A stretch of DNA of 64,000 nt from Devosia sp. (GTDB taxonomy: Bacteria > Pseudomonadota > Alphaproteobacteria > Rhizobiales > Devosiaceae), in assembly GCF_014860165.1 (NCBI RefSeq), contig NZ_JACZKG010000072.1, positions 1-64,000 of the forward strand, given 5' to 3'. Within the stretch, counting starts at the first letter, position 1; every line of letters begins with the position of its first letter. Of this stretch, positions 46,509-55,742 are shown one piece after another. Position numbers and translations under genes: made by a program. The notes below the pieces were generated by a model. That model was not told where the DNA came from. It made no database searches and saw nothing but the letters and a program-made list of their open reading frames with translations.

Positions 46509-47291
46509 ATGATGCCTTCCAAGACTTTGACTGCACTGCAAAGCTGGTCCAGCGTCGGCCGCTGGACCCTGTTTGGCACCACGGCTTGCGTCGTGATTTC
46601 GGTGATCTTCAACGCCCTGATGTTCGGCGATCTTGGTCCGGCGGCGCTGCAGCGCTCCATCGTCAGCGCCGTCGTGCTCCCCGTCATGCTGGGGGTGCCG
46701 CTGTTCTTCTATATGAGCATCAGGGTGCGCGGCCTGGCGATCACCAACCGGCGGCTTGGGCTGGTGGCCCGCACCGACAGCCTGACCGCCTGCCTCAATC
46801 GCGGTGCATTTACCAGCAAGGTGGGGTCTCTGCTCGCCCACCGACCCTACGGCGCCAACGGCGCGCTGCTGATGATCGACGCCGACAATTTCAAGGCCAT
46901 CAATGACCTGTTCGGGCATGATGCAGGGGACGAGGCGCTGACCATTATCGCGCGCTCCATCCGCACCATCCTGCGGGCCGGGGACCTGGTGGGACGCATG
47001 GGCGGCGAGGAGTTCGGCGTCTACCTGCCCGATGTCGACCAGCGCGGTGCCGAGACCGTGGCCGAACGCATCCGCCGCTCGGTAAACCTGGCGGTGTTTG
47101 CGCCGGACGGGCAGCAGCGCTCGCTCTCAGTCAGCATCGGCGGCGTTGCCTTCGACGGACCTGCCGGCTTTTCCGAGCTGTTCCGCATTGCCGACCAGCG
47201 CCTCTATGGCGCCAAGCAGACCGGCCGTAACCGCGTCACCGTGGTTCACGTCAACGACTACCCGGTGATCGACCTCAAGCGCAGTGCATGA
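46509..47291 (+). CDS. Membrane diguanylate cyclase (GGDEF), copy 2
   Basis: A 260-residue paralogue of copy 1 with the same layout: two hydrophobic helices (about residues 20-42 and 50-75), a short linker (RGLAITNRRLGLVARTDSLTACLNRGAF) and a GGDEF domain. MGGEEFGV and the I-site RAGD five residues before it are intact. The two proteins share TDxLTACLNRGAFT and AERIRRSV, so they arose by tandem duplication. A GAGAGA Shine-Dalgarno precedes the ATG-ATG start. Confidence 0.9.
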   Translation: MMPSKTLTALQSWSSVGRWTLFGTTACVVISVIFNALMFGDLGPAALQRSIVSAVVLPVMLGVPLFFYMSIRVRGLAITNRRLGLVARTDSLTACLNRGAFTSKVGSLLAHRPYGANGALLMIDADNFKAINDLFGHDAGDEALTIIARSIRTILRAGDLVGRMGGEEFGVYLPDVDQRGAETVAERIRRSVNLAVFAPDGQQRSLSVSIGGVAFDGPAGFSELFRIADQRLYGAKQTGRNRVTVVHVNDYPVIDLKRSA

Positions 47292-47319
47292 AAAAGGGCG
47301 GCGCCTGATGGCACCGCCC
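47291..47319 (-). terminator. Rho-independent terminator of yebC
   Basis: GGGCGGCGCC (47296-47305) pairs with GGCACCGCCC (47310-47319) with one G-T pair and a four-base loop. It is followed on the minus strand by TTTTTC. It lies between the convergent yebC and cyclase genes. Confidence 0.75.
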
Positions 47320-47343
47320 CCTGTTCAGATTGGCCTGCCGCCT

Positions 47344-48090
47344 TCAGGCCTCGAGCTTGGCCGCTTCTTCGTCGCTCATCTCGAAGTTCGTGTAGACGTT
47401 CTGCACGTCATCGTCTTCCTCGAGCGTCGCAATCAGCTTCATCAGCGACGCGCCCTTGTCGGCATCGATCGGCGTATTGGTCTGCGGCTTCCACACAGCC
47501 TTGACCGATTCGGCCTCGCCCAGCACCTTTTCGAGCGCCGCCGCGACTTCCACCATCGCTTCGAACGAGGTGGTGATGTAGTGGCCTTCCTCGTCGCTCT
47601 CGACATCGTCGGCGCCGGCCTCGATGGCCGCTTCCATCACCTTGTCTTCCGAACCCGCCTTGAGCGGGTAGGTGATCTCGCCAACCTTGTCGAACATGAA
47701 GCCGACCGAGTTGGTTTCGCCCATCGCGCCGCCGCTCTTGGAGAAGTAGGAGCGGACGTTGGAGGCAGTACGGTTGCGATTGTCGGTCAGCGTTTCGACG
47801 ATGATGGCGACGCCGCCCGGGCCATACCCCTCGTAGCGGATCTCGTCATAGTTCTCGCCGTCCGAACCGATCGCCTTCTTGATGGCGCGATCGATATTGT
47901 CCTTGGGCATGGACTGGGCGCGGGCATTGGTCACCGCCAGGCGCAGGCGCGAATTGAATGCCGGGTCCGGCATGCCCATCTTGGCCGCCACGGTGATTTC
48001 GCGCGCCAGCTTGGAGAAGATCTTGGAGCGCACCGCGTCGGACTTGCCTTTGCGGTGCATGATGTTTTTGGCGTGTGAATGGCCGGCCAT
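47344..48090 (-). CDS. yebC: YebC/PmpR-family regulator (TACO1-type)
   Basis: A 248-residue three-domain protein with the standard [53 protein letters not shown] start. It also contains [19 protein letters not shown] and the acidic late segments. Members were described as DNA-binding regulators of ruvCAB or quorum genes and more recently as translation factors that relieve ribosome stalling. Here the usual yebC-ruvC neighbourhood is interrupted by two cyclase genes. Confidence 0.95.
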   Translation of the reverse strand: MAGHSHAKNIMHRKGKSDAVRSKIFSKLAREITVAAKMGMPDPAFNSRLRLAVTNARAQSMPKDNIDRAIKKAIGSDGENYDEIRYEGYGPGGVAIIVETLTDNRNRTASNVRSYFSKSGGAMGETNSVGFMFDKVGEITYPLKAGSEDKVMEAAIEAGADDVESDEEGHYITTSFEAMVEVAAALEKVLGEAESVKAVWKPQTNTPIDADKGASLMKLIATLEEDDDVQNVYTNFEMSDEEAAKLEA

Positions 48091-48165
48091 CGGTCACTCC
48101 CCTCATGTCTGGAATTCTGGATTGGTGGCGCGTTATAGGCAAGCGCGCGGCGATTGTGAAGCGGG

Positions 48166-48981
48166 CTAGAACAGTGGCTCCGCCTGCGCCAGCGTGCCAC
48201 CAATCCGCACAGGCAGTACCTTGACTGCCAGCCCGCTGCGCGGATCGGTCTCGACCGCCACGCCGCACAGCGTCGCTTCGCCTTCGGCCGGCGTGAACCG
48301 CCCATTGGCGATGCCGGTCAAAAAGCGGTTGAGCGGCTCTTCGGCATCGACGCCGATGATGGAGTCGAAATCCCCGCACATGCCCGCATCGGCCATCAGC
48401 GCCGTGCCGCCCTTGAGGATGCGCTGGTCGGAGGTGGGAATATGGGTATGGGTGCCCACGACCAGGCTCACCCGCCCATCCATGAAGAAGCCCATGCCCT
48501 GGATTTCCGAAGTCGCTTCGGTGTGGAAATCGACGATAACAGCATCGGCCTGTTCGCCAAGCGGACAGGCCGCTACCGCTGCCTCGACGGCGCGGAACGG
48601 ATCGTCGGCGGGCCCCATGAACACGCGGCCGAGCGCGTTGATGACCAGTACGCGATGGCCGTTGCGACCCTCCAGGAACATGGCGCCGCGCCCCGGCGTA
48701 CCCTCGGGCATGTTGATCGGCCGCAACAGGGTGTTCTCGCGCTCGATATAGCTCAGCGTATCGCGCTGGTCGAAGGCGTGATCGCCCAAGGTCACGATAT
48801 CGGCGCCGGCATCGCGCAGGCCCTGGAAATGTGGCTCGGTGAGCCCACGGCCATGGCTGGCATTCTCGCCGTTGATCACCACGAAATCGAATTTGTAGCG
48901 CTCGATGATCCCGGGCAGCCGCTCGGCCACGGCATCGCGGCCGGAGCGGCCCACCACATCGCCCAGAAACAGAAACCTCAT
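48166..48981 (-). CDS. YmdB-like metallophosphoesterase (TIGR00282 type)
   Basis: A 271-residue phosphoesterase with MRFLFLGDVVGRSGRDAVAERLPGIIERYKFDFVVINGENASHGRGLTEPHFQGLRDAGADIVTLGDHAFDQRD. These contribute the di-iron or di-manganese ligands of the YmdB group. The VDFHTEATSEIQGM and VVGTHTHIPTSDQRIL segments carry later histidines. Bacillus YmdB hydrolyses 2',3'-cyclic nucleotides and affects biofilm gene expression; the role in alphaproteobacteria is untested. It overlaps the fau gene by four bases. Confidence 0.9.
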   Translation of the reverse strand: MRFLFLGDVVGRSGRDAVAERLPGIIERYKFDFVVINGENASHGRGLTEPHFQGLRDAGADIVTLGDHAFDQRDTLSYIERENTLLRPINMPEGTPGRGAMFLEGRNGHRVLVINALGRVFMGPADDPFRAVEAAVAACPLGEQADAVIVDFHTEATSEIQGMGFFMDGRVSLVVGTHTHIPTSDQRILKGGTALMADAGMCGDFDSIIGVDAEEPLNRFLTGIANGRFTPAEGEATLCGVAVETDPRSGLAVKVLPVRIGGTLAQAEPLF

Positions 48982-49565
48982 GCCGTGGTGCCGAAATGGC
49001 GGACACCGGCCTCGGTGACGATGATATCGAGCGGCACGTCATGCGGCTCACGCGGAATGCGATCGAGTTCCTGCGCCGCAAAGGCGAGGCCGACGAGTAT
49101 CGGCCTTTTGCTCATGCTGGCGAGGGTCCGGTCATAATAGCCGCCGCCATAGCCCAGGCGCGTGCCGCGATTGTCAAAGCCCAGCAGCGGCATGATGACG
49201 ATATCGGGCTCGGCGCGTGGCGCCAGGTCGGACGGCGCCAGGGTACCGAAACCGGACTCATAGAGCGAAGCGCCCTGCTCCCAGACGCGCAGATCGAGCG
49301 GCTCCTCGGGCCCCATGACCACAGGCAGCACCACCTTCTGGTTGCTGTCCATCAACTTGACCAGGATGGGCTGGCAGTCGAGCTCGTCGCGAATGCGCCA
49401 GTAGGCCGCAACCACATCGCTCGCCTGCAGGGGGACGGAGTTGAAGAAGTGCTGGGCCGCGGCAATCGCCGCATCGGCGCGCTCGCCATGGTCCAGCGAG
49501 GCTCGCGCAGCCCGGGCCCGGTTCCGCAACGCCGCCTTGGCTTCCTCGATCAACGCGTCAACCAT
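48978..49565 (-). CDS. fau: 5-formyltetrahydrofolate cyclo-ligase
   Basis: A 195-residue enzyme that converts 5-formyl-THF to 5,10-methenyl-THF with ATP. It shows the N-terminal [15 protein letters not shown] helix, [21 protein letters not shown], and the C-terminal ATP-binding [27 protein letters not shown]. The start is put at the ATG at 49565; a longer in-frame reading from a TTG at 49592 runs into the 6S RNA. The position directly downstream of 6S RNA mirrors the ssrS-ygfA pairing of other proteobacteria. Confidence 0.93.
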   Translation of the reverse strand: [195 protein letters not shown]

Positions 49566-49596
49566 GGGGCGTACTGCAACCTGCTCAGACAATAAG

Positions 49597-49747
49597 GTGC
49601 CGCCCTGGCCGTGGGATACACGATCCCGGGAACCTACTTTACGTAGGTGGGCGCCGTATGTCTGAGCCCAGGGGCCCAGTCAGGGACAGCTCCCTTAGGA
49701 TCGTTAAGGCCCCGGGGATAAAGGTATCCTTCACGCACCGGGCAGCA
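49597..49747 (-). ncRNA. ssrS: 6S RNA (ssrS)
   Basis: About 150 bases without a frame between fau and the toxin gene, on the minus strand. The ends pair (GGATAC near the 5' side with GTATCC near the 3' side; GCTGCCC with GGGCGGC), making the long rod of 6S RNA. The centre contains CTTAACGATCCTAAGGGAG and GGGCTCAGACATACGGCGCC, followed by the hairpin CCACCTACGTAAAGTAGG, which I recognise as the alphaproteobacterial 6S pattern. A CTATAT -10 hexamer lies at 49759-49754, putting the 5' end near 49747. It mimics an open promoter and sequesters sigma-70 holoenzyme. End positions are approximate. Confidence 0.85.
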
Positions 49748-49789
49748 GCCCAGATATAGGCGCTTTGGGTGGCCGTGCAAAGGGAGAAG

Positions 49790-50077
49790 CTAGAGCAGAT
49801 CGAACCAATTCTGCAGGCCGTGGAGAATGCGGAGCACGACCACATCCTCGTTCTCGACGACATAGAGGATGTTGTGAGACCCGCAGGGCATAAGGCGAAC
49901 TGTCTGTTGCGATGCTTGTCGTTCAGCCGCAAGGTACGGCATGTCCGCCAGGCGCTCGAACATGTCGATCAGCTTCGATGTATATTGCCGCGCATGATTG
50001 TCGCCGAAATTGAGCATGCCGTCTTCAGCAATGTGCTGCATATCCAGTGCAGCACTTTCGACGATGAACCATGCCAT
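49790..50077 (-). CDS. RelE/ParE-family toxin
   Basis: A 95-residue toxin of the RelE/ParE fold. The diagnostic C-terminal segment HNILYVVENEDVVVLRILHGLQNWFDLL matches ParE (IxYxVE-x-x-x-V-x-V-x-R-I-LH). Members poison gyrase (ParE) or cleave mRNA (RelE); the sequence favours ParE. It follows the antitoxin gene with a two-base gap, so the order is antitoxin then toxin. The unit separates 6S RNA from zapA, which are otherwise neighbours. Confidence 0.87.
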   Translation of the reverse strand: MAWFIVESAALDMQHIAEDGMLNFGDNHARQYTSKLIDMFERLADMPYLAAERQASQQTVRLMPCGSHNILYVVENEDVVVLRILHGLQNWFDLL

Positions 50078-50079
50078 CG

Positions 50080-50343
50080 CTACGCTGACTTGCGTGCTTC
50101 GACAGCAGTCCTGGCGCGGGACATAACCCTCTCTATCAGTTCGTCACGGGTGATCTCGACCCTGCCGCTGGCCAGCGCCTCATCCACCATCTGCTGCAGC
50201 TTTTCCCGCGCCTCCGCCCGCTCCTGGTCGCGCCGCACCAGGTCGCGGACATAGTCGCTGCTATTGCCGTAGCGGCCGGTCGCGACCTGCTCTTCGACCC
50301 ATTGCTTCATCTTGTCGGGAAGGGAAACGTTCATCGTGGCCAT
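50080..50343 (-). CDS. ParD-family antitoxin
   Basis: An 87-residue antitoxin with an N-terminal ribbon-helix-helix (TMNVSLPDKMKQWVEEQVATGRYGNSSDYVRDLVRRDQE). A C-terminal helical tail (REKLQQMVDEALASGRVEITRDELIERVMSRAR) would wrap the toxin. The start at 50343 has AAGGAG seven bases upstream. A perfect palindrome at 50376-50392 is the probable operator for autoregulation by the antitoxin-toxin complex. Confidence 0.88.
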   Translation of the reverse strand: MATMNVSLPDKMKQWVEEQVATGRYGNSSDYVRDLVRRDQERAEAREKLQQMVDEALASGRVEITRDELIERVMSRARTAVEARKSA

Positions 50344-50375
50344 GGCTGGTCTCCTTTGGAGCCAATCTAGGCCTT

Positions 50376-50392
50376 TTGGCAATCTTTGCCAA
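50376..50392. promoter_or_regulatory. Candidate ParD operator
   Basis: TTGGCAA-tct-TTGCCAA is a perfect 7-3-7 palindrome lying between the zapA stop and the antitoxin start, 33 bases upstream of the latter. Autoregulation through such palindromes is the rule for ParD-type antitoxins. Confidence 0.6.
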
Positions 50393-50399
50393 GCTCGTG

Positions 50400-50777
50400 C
50401 TACCCCTGCGGAACCGGCGCCGCTTCATCCAGCGCGCCGGCAACGCCCTCGAGGGCCTTCGCCGCATCGCTGAGCTTGCTGGCAAACCTGGCCTCCAGCG
50501 CCTCGATCTCGGCGGCCACTTCCTGCCCGGCACGGGTCAAAACCAGCACTTCGGTCTCGAGCGCCTTGATGCGCTTTTCCGCCTCGGCCAGCTCGTCCAC
50601 CACGGCGATCCCGGCCATGACAGTCAGCCTGTTATCGCCGATTTCGCCGACCGCCCCCTTGAGCGCCTCGACATGCGTGTTGAACCGATCGGCCAGCCCG
50701 ATCAGGCGCTGCTGCTGGCCCTCTTCGCAGGCCATGCGATACTTGCGGCCGTTGATCTCGACATTGACTTCGGGCAC
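50400..50777 (-). CDS. zapA: Cell division protein ZapA
   Basis: A 125-residue FtsZ-ring stabiliser. The N-terminal VNVEINGRKYRMACEEGQQQRLIGLADRFNTHVEALKGAVGEIGDNRLTVMAGIAVVDELAEAEKRIKALE is the ZapA fold, followed by a coiled coil. It cross-links FtsZ filaments at midcell. Initiation is at a GTG (50777) with GGAG eight bases upstream. A DUF4164 gene ends five bases earlier on the same strand. The C-terminal tail of about 35 residues is longer than in E. coli. Confidence 0.9.
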   Translation of the reverse strand: MPEVNVEINGRKYRMACEEGQQQRLIGLADRFNTHVEALKGAVGEIGDNRLTVMAGIAVVDELAEAEKRIKALETEVLVLTRAGQEVAAEIEALEARFASKLSDAAKALEGVAGALDEAAPVPQG

Positions 50778-50781
50778 TGCG

Positions 50782-51069
50782 CTACTCCGCCTTGGCCAGC
50801 ACTTCGCGGACCGTCTCCATCGCCTCGACCAGCCGGCGCGACACGTCATGCGCGCTGTCGTCGAGGCGCTTGGCGCGGGCGGCGGTCTTGTCGAGCTCGG
50901 TGGCAAGGCGCGCACGCTCATGCACCAGCCGCTGCGTATCGACCTCGATGCGATTATGCTGGCGCAGGCGCGTGGTGAGGTTCCGCACCGATTGGTCCAG
51001 CCGGGCCATCGCACGATCGAAGCGCGCATTGGCGGATACCAACCCGTCTTCAGGTTCCGTCTCACTCAT
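50782..51069 (-). CDS. DUF4164 coiled-coil protein
   Basis: A 95-residue protein that is almost entirely a coiled coil (about residues 12-92: ARFDRAMARLDQSVRNLTTRLRQHNRIEVDTQRLVHERARLATELDKTAARAKRLDD). It matches the DUF4164 family by memory, which in Hyphomicrobiales regularly lies between tkt and zapA. Function is unknown; a link to division or the Z-ring is a reasonable guess from position only. Confidence 0.83.
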   Translation of the reverse strand: MSETEPEDGLVSANARFDRAMARLDQSVRNLTTRLRQHNRIEVDTQRLVHERARLATELDKTAARAKRLDDSAHDVSRRLVEAMETVREVLAKAE

Positions 51070-51164
51070 TGTTACTACGGTCCTCTGTGTCAGGCGATTC
51101 CAGCGCGCTCAGCGTGCCCCAGCGCTCACCGCAATGCAACCTTTAGGCCGCGGCGGCGGTGGCG

Positions 51165-51192
51165 CTGTCATTGACAGGATAGGCGAACCTGT
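51165..51192 (+). promoter_or_regulatory. Candidate tkt promoter with overlapping palindrome
   Basis: TTGACA (51171-51176) is followed after 16 bases by TATGCC. The -35 hexamer sits in a perfect palindrome, CTGTCA-t-TGACAG (51165-51177), which could be an operator for a regulator of central carbon metabolism. Confidence 0.45.
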
Positions 51193-51272
51193 TATGCCTC
51201 GAACCCGCCTTTGGGAGGAGGCTTTCGGCGCCTCTTCTCCCCAGATTTCAGCCCTGAGAAAGCGCAATCCCG

Positions 51273-53246
51273 ATGACGAATACCGCTCAGCAGAACGATT
51301 TGGCCAATGCGATCCGCTCCCTGTCGATGGACGCGGTCGAGAAAGCCAATTCCGGCCATCCGGGTCTTCCCATGGGCTGCGCCGACATCGCCACCGTGCT
51401 CTTCACCAAGGTGATGAAGTTCGATCCATCAGACAGCAAGTGGGCCGATCGCGACCGCTTCATCCTCTCGGCCGGCCATGGCTCGATGCTGCTCTACTCC
51501 TCGCTCTACCTCTTGGGCTACGAGGACATGACCATCGACCAGGTCAAGAATTTCCGCCAGCTCGGCAGTAAGACCGCCGGTCATCCCGAATACCACTTCG
51601 CCCAGGGCATCGAGACCACCACCGGCCCGCTCGGCCAGGGCCTCGCCAATTCGGTTGGCTTTGCCGTTGCGGAAGCCAAGCTGGCTGCCGAATTCGGCGC
51701 CGATATCGTCGATCACTACACCTGGGTGCTGGCCGGTGACGGCTGCCTGATGGAGGGCATTTCCCAGGAAGCCATCGCCCTGGCCGGCCACCTCAAGCTC
51801 AACAAGCTCGTGGTCATCTGGGACAACAATTCGATCACCATCGACGGCGCCGTCTCGAACTCGGATTCGACCGACCAGATCGCCCGCTTCAAGGCCTGCC
51901 AGTGGAACACCATCGAGATCGACGGCCATGACCAGGATGCCATCGAAGCCGCCCTGCTGGCCGCCAAGAAGTCCGACAAGCCGACCCTGATCGCCGCCAA
52001 GACCACTATCGGCTTCGGCGCGCCCAAGAAGGCCGGCACCGAAAAGGTGCATGGCGCCCCACTGGGCGCCGAGGAACTGGCCGGCGCCAAGGCCGCGCTC
52101 GGCATCACCTATCCCGCCTTCGAAATCCCGACCGAGGTCCTCAACACCTGGCGCGCCGCCGGCAAGCGCTCGCAGAACATCCGCGGCGAATGGCAGTCGC
52201 GCCTCGCCGTTTCACCCATGAAGGCCGAATTCGAGCGCCGCATGAAGGGCGACCTGCCTGATGCCTTCAAGCCCGCTATCGACGCCTACAAGAAGAAGCT
52301 GGTCGAGGATAAGCCCAAGGTCGCGACCCGCAAGTCGAGCCAGATGGCGCTCGACATCATCAATGCCGTGCTGCCCGAGACCCAGGGCGGCTCGGCCGAC
52401 CTGACGCATTCGAACCTGACCAACACCAAGGAAATGGTGCCGTTCCAGGCCAACAACTACAATGGCCGCTACATGATGTATGGCATCCGCGAGCACGAAA
52501 TGGCGGCAGCCATGAACGGCATCGCGCTCCATGGCGGCCTCATTCCCTATGGCGGCACGTTCATGGTCTTTACCGACTATGCCCGCCCGTCGATCCGCCT
52601 CGCGGCGCTGATGGAACAGCGCGCCATCTATGTCATGACCCATGACTCGATTGGCCTCGGCGAAGACGGCCCGACCCACCAGCCGGTGGAACACCTGACC
52701 GCCCTGCGCGCCATTCCGAACCTGCTGGTCTTCCGCCCGGCCGATGCCGTGGAAGCCCTCGAATGCTGGCAACTGGCGCTGGAATCGACCACGGCGCCGT
52801 CCATCCTGGCCCTCAGCCGCCAGAACCTGCCGGCCCTGCGCACCGAGTACCAGGCCGAGAACCTTTGCGCCAAGGGCGGCTATGTCATTGCCGGTGACAA
52901 GAACGCCGATGTCGTGATCTTCGCCACCGGCTCGGAAGTGGCCATCGCCGTCGAAGCCCAGAAGCAGCTGGCCGAGCAGGGCATTGCCGCCAAGGTCGTC
53001 TCGGTTCCGTCCATGGAACTGCTGGCCAGGCAGTCGGAGGCCTACAAGGCCGAGCTCTACGGCAATGCCAAGGCGCGCGTCGCCATCGAAGCCGGCATCG
53101 AGATGAGCTGGAGCAAGCTGCTGGGCGACAAGGGTCGCTTTGTCGGCATGCACAGCTTCGGCGCCTCCGGCCCGATCGATGCCCTTTACGACCACTTTGG
53201 CATTACGTCCAAAGCCGTTGTTGAAGCCGTCACCGCGCAGTTGTAA
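51273..53246 (+). CDS. tkt: Transketolase
   Basis: A 657-residue thiamine-diphosphate enzyme of the pentose phosphate pathway that transfers two-carbon units between sugar phosphates. The N-terminal [23 protein letters not shown], the ThDP motif [38 protein letters not shown] (G-D-G...N-N), and the second-domain [20 protein letters not shown] with the catalytic glutamate are all clear. [19 protein letters not shown] provides the substrate-binding His. It heads the tkt-gap-pgk-fba glycolytic region. Confidence 0.98.
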   Translation: MTNTAQQNDLANAIRSLSMDAVEKANSGHPGLPMGCADIATVLFTKVMKFDPSDSKWADRDRFILSAGHGSMLLYSSLYLLGYEDMTIDQVKNFRQLGSKTAGHPEYHFAQGIETTTGPLGQGLANSVGFAVAEAKLAAEFGADIVDHYTWVLAGDGCLMEGISQEAIALAGHLKLNKLVVIWDNNSITIDGAVSNSDSTDQIARFKACQWNTIEIDGHDQDAIEAALLAAKKSDKPTLIAAKTTIGFGAPKKAGTEKVHGAPLGAEELAGAKAALGITYPAFEIPTEVLNTWRAAGKRSQNIRGEWQSRLAVSPMKAEFERRMKGDLPDAFKPAIDAYKKKLVEDKPKVATRKSSQMALDIINAVLPETQGGSADLTHSNLTNTKEMVPFQANNYNGRYMMYGIREHEMAAAMNGIALHGGLIPYGGTFMVFTDYARPSIRLAALMEQRAIYVMTHDSIGLGEDGPTHQPVEHLTALRAIPNLLVFRPADAVEALECWQLALESTTAPSILALSRQNLPALRTEYQAENLCAKGGYVIAGDKNADVVIFATGSEVAIAVEAQKQLAEQGIAAKVVSVPSMELLARQSEAYKAELYGNAKARVAIEAGIEMSWSKLLGDKGRFVGMHSFGASGPIDALYDHFGITSKAVVEAVTAQL

Positions 53247-53294
53247 GACACCGCCGCCCTCCCTTTCCTAACTCCCTCCCTAGGAGCGTCTAAT

Positions 53295-54302
53295 ATGGCA
53301 GTCCGCGTCGCCATCAATGGTTTTGGTCGCATCGGCCGCAACGTCCTGCGCGCCATCATCGAATCCGGCCGTACCGATATCGAAGTCGTGGCCATCAACG
53401 ATCTCGGCCCGGTCGAGACCAATGCCCACCTGTTCCGCTTTGACAGCGTGCATGGCCGCTTCAACGGCACCGTGACGGTCGATGGCGACACCATCGATGT
53501 GGGCCGCGGCCCCATCAAGGTGACCGCCGTCCGCAACCCGGAAGAGCTGCCGCACGCCGCCATGGGCGTCGACATCGCGCTCGAATGCACCGGCATCTTC
53601 ACGAGCAAGGAAAAGGCCTCCGCCCATCTCAAGGCCGGCGCCAAGAAGGTGCTGATCTCGGCCCCCGGCGATGGCGCCGACCTCACGGTCGTCTATGGCA
53701 TCAACCACGCGCAGCTCAGCAAGGACCACATCGTGGTCTCCAACGCCTCCTGCACCACCAACTGCCTGGCGCCGGTCGCCTATGTGCTGCACAAGGAATT
53801 CGGCATCGAGAAGGGAATGATGACCACCATCCATTCCTATACCGGTGACCAGCCGACCCTCGACACCATGCACAAGGACCTCTATCGCGGCCGCGCGGCA
53901 GCCCTGAGCCAGATCCCGACCTCGACCGGCGCGGCCAAGGCCATTGGCCTGGTGCTCCCCGAGCTCAAGGGCAAGCTTGACGGCGTCTCGATCCGCGTGC
54001 CGACCCCCAACGTCTCCTGCGTCGATTTCAAGTTCATCACCAAGCGCGACGTTACGGCCGACGAGATCAATGCCGCGGTCAAGAAATATGCCGATGGCGA
54101 GCTCAAGGGCATCCTGGGCTACACCACCCAGCCCAACGTCTCGATCGACTTCAACCACGACAGCCATTCCTCGACCCTGGCTTTCGACCAGACCAAGGTG
54201 ATGGGCGGCAATTTCGCCTCGATCCTCTCCTGGTATGACAATGAATGGGGCTTCTCCAACCGCATGGCCGACACGGCCGTCGCGCTGGGCAAGACGCTGT
54301 AA
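53295..54302 (+). CDS. gap: Glyceraldehyde-3-phosphate dehydrogenase
   Basis: A 335-residue NAD-dependent dehydrogenase. [19 protein letters not shown] is the Rossmann motif, and [17 protein letters not shown] carries the catalytic cysteine (about residue 155). [43 protein letters not shown] binds phosphate, and [16 protein letters not shown] is the C-terminal signature. It is 48 bases downstream of tkt, so co-transcription is likely, and it ends in a strong terminator that separates it from the small genes ahead of pgk. Confidence 0.98.
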   Translation: MAVRVAINGFGRIGRNVLRAIIESGRTDIEVVAINDLGPVETNAHLFRFDSVHGRFNGTVTVDGDTIDVGRGPIKVTAVRNPEELPHAAMGVDIALECTGIFTSKEKASAHLKAGAKKVLISAPGDGADLTVVYGINHAQLSKDHIVVSNASCTTNCLAPVAYVLHKEFGIEKGMMTTIHSYTGDQPTLDTMHKDLYRGRAAALSQIPTSTGAAKAIGLVLPELKGKLDGVSIRVPTPNVSCVDFKFITKRDVTADEINAAVKKYADGELKGILGYTTQPNVSIDFNHDSHSSTLAFDQTKVMGGNFASILSWYDNEWGFSNRMADTAVALGKTL

Positions 54303-54323
54303 GGCTTCCCAACACCGGATTCA

Positions 54324-54356
54324 AAAGGGCGCCCGCGTGGCGCCCTTTTTTCTTTG
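54324..54356 (+). terminator. Rho-independent terminator of tkt-gap
   Basis: A perfect 11-bp stem AAAAGGGCGCC / GGCGCCCTTTT (54324-54334 with 54340-54350) has a five-base loop and continues into a T-rich tail (TTCTTT). Confidence 0.9.
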
Positions 54357-54529
54357 GTGGGACCCGATGCATTTCCTGACAGGATCTGTCATGGCGCGGC
54401 GTCACCGTCGACTTCGGGACCTCCCCAAGTCGTCACCAACAGGCTTGTCCAGGTGGTCCATGTGGTCTGGTGGCATCGCTGGATTGCCCGGACAGGCCGG
54501 GCAATGACGCCGCTTGGGGAAGGCAGAGC

Positions 54530-55138
54530 ATGGACAAGATCGATTTCCGCCGCAGCCTGGAACACTACCAGGCCACCAAAACCATCGAGCTGGTCGACAT
54601 CCCACCGATGCAGTTCGTCATGGTCGACGGATCGGGCAATCCCAATACCACCCCAGCCTACCAGACCGCCATCGAGTGGCTCTATTCCACCAGCTATGCG
54701 CTGAAATTCGCCGCCAGGGCCGCACTCGGCCAGGACTATGTCGTGCCGCCCCTCGAAGGCCTGTGGTGGGCCGATGACCCGGCCGATTTCGTCGCCCGCC
54801 GCAAGGACAACTGGCGCTGGACCATGATGATCATGGCGCCCGATTTTCTGACCAGCGCGATGTTCGAGGCTGCGGTCACCAAGTCCGCCAGCAAGCTCGG
54901 CAGTGCCCCGGACACCCTTCGGCTGGGCCAGCTCGACGAGGGCAAATGCCTCCAGGTCCTCCACATCGGCAGCTATGATGACGAGGGGCCCATCCTCGCC
55001 CGCCTGCATGATGTCGAAATGCCCGCGCGCGGCCTGACCTTCAATGGCCATCACCACGAAATCTATCTCGGCGACCCGCGCCGCAGCGACCCGGCCAGGC
55101 TCAAGACCATCCTGCGGCAACCGGTCCGCCCCCGCTGA
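54530..55138 (+). CDS. GyrI-like small-molecule-binding domain protein
   Basis: A 202-residue protein whose central and C-terminal parts resemble the GyrI-like/AraC effector-binding fold: ELVDIPPMQFVMVDGSGNPNTTPAYQTAIEWLYSTSYALKFAAR near residue 22, PLEGLWWAD near 72, and LDEGKCLQVLHIGSYDDEGPILARLHD near 143. Related stand-alone proteins bind or hydrolyse small hydrophobic molecules. No DNA-binding domain is attached. It lies alone between two metabolic genes. The start at 54530 is the first ATG matching the family N-terminus. Confidence 0.8.
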   Translation: MDKIDFRRSLEHYQATKTIELVDIPPMQFVMVDGSGNPNTTPAYQTAIEWLYSTSYALKFAARAALGQDYVVPPLEGLWWADDPADFVARRKDNWRWTMMIMAPDFLTSAMFEAAVTKSASKLGSAPDTLRLGQLDEGKCLQVLHIGSYDDEGPILARLHDVEMPARGLTFNGHHHEIYLGDPRRSDPARLKTILRQPVRPR

Positions 55139-55205
55139 CGCCCGCTTGCCAGATGACCCGAACAATCGGTAGTTTTTGCCCGAACCTACGGGGACGCAGG
55201 CACAG

Positions 55206-55742
55206 ATGAGTCTGGATCGATCCATTCGCTGGCGCGGGCTCGATCCCGTGACGCTGGAACATTGCCACGTCGTGTCCACGCCGCGTGATACCCGCATCCG
55301 CGGCGCCATCATCACCCCCAATTATGGCCTGTTCTACCGTATCAAGCTCGATGACAGCGAACATGTGCGCACCGTGCGGATCGAGCGCACCGATGGCGAG
55401 GTGCTCGAGCTGTTCTCGGACGGATCGGGCAATTGGTCCGACGACCGCGCCGAGCCCCTGCCGGCGCTGCGCCACTGCATCGATATCGACCTCTGGCCGA
55501 CGCCTTTGACCAACTCCCTGCCGCTATGGCGCTGCCAGTGGGTCATCGGCGAGCCACAGCGCTTCGCCATGGCCTGGATCGACGGCGACCAGATGACGGT
55601 CCGCCGGGACGAACAGATCTATACCCAGCTCGATGACATCAGCTTCCGCTTCCAGAATGCCGATGGCTTCGAGCGAGTACTTGAGGTGGATGCCGACCGG
55701 CTGGTGGTGAATTATCCGGGGCTGTTCCAGCGCCAGGACTGA
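55206..55742 (+). CDS. Putative glycolipid-binding (DUF1089-like) protein
   Basis: A 178-residue cytosolic protein with WRGLDPVTLEHCHVV near residue 6, GAIITPNYGLFYRIKLDDSEHVRTVRI near 33, and GNWSDDRAEPLPALRHCIDIDLWPTPLTNSLPLWR near 72. I recall this pattern from the Pfam 'putative glycolipid-binding' family. A molecular role is not established. No signal peptide is seen. Start 55206 is used; ten extra codons are possible upstream. Confidence 0.78.
   Translation: MSLDRSIRWRGLDPVTLEHCHVVSTPRDTRIRGAIITPNYGLFYRIKLDDSEHVRTVRIERTDGEVLELFSDGSGNWSDDRAEPLPALRHCIDIDLWPTPLTNSLPLWRCQWVIGEPQRFAMAWIDGDQMTVRRDEQIYTQLDDISFRFQNADGFERVLEVDADRLVVNYPGLFQRQD

Noticed and set aside
51429-53195. Frames antisense to tkt
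   Set aside because: Shadow frames opposite a highly conserved gene.
54324-54520. Riboswitch downstream of gap
   Set aside because: Only a standard terminator is present; no further conserved fold was recognised.
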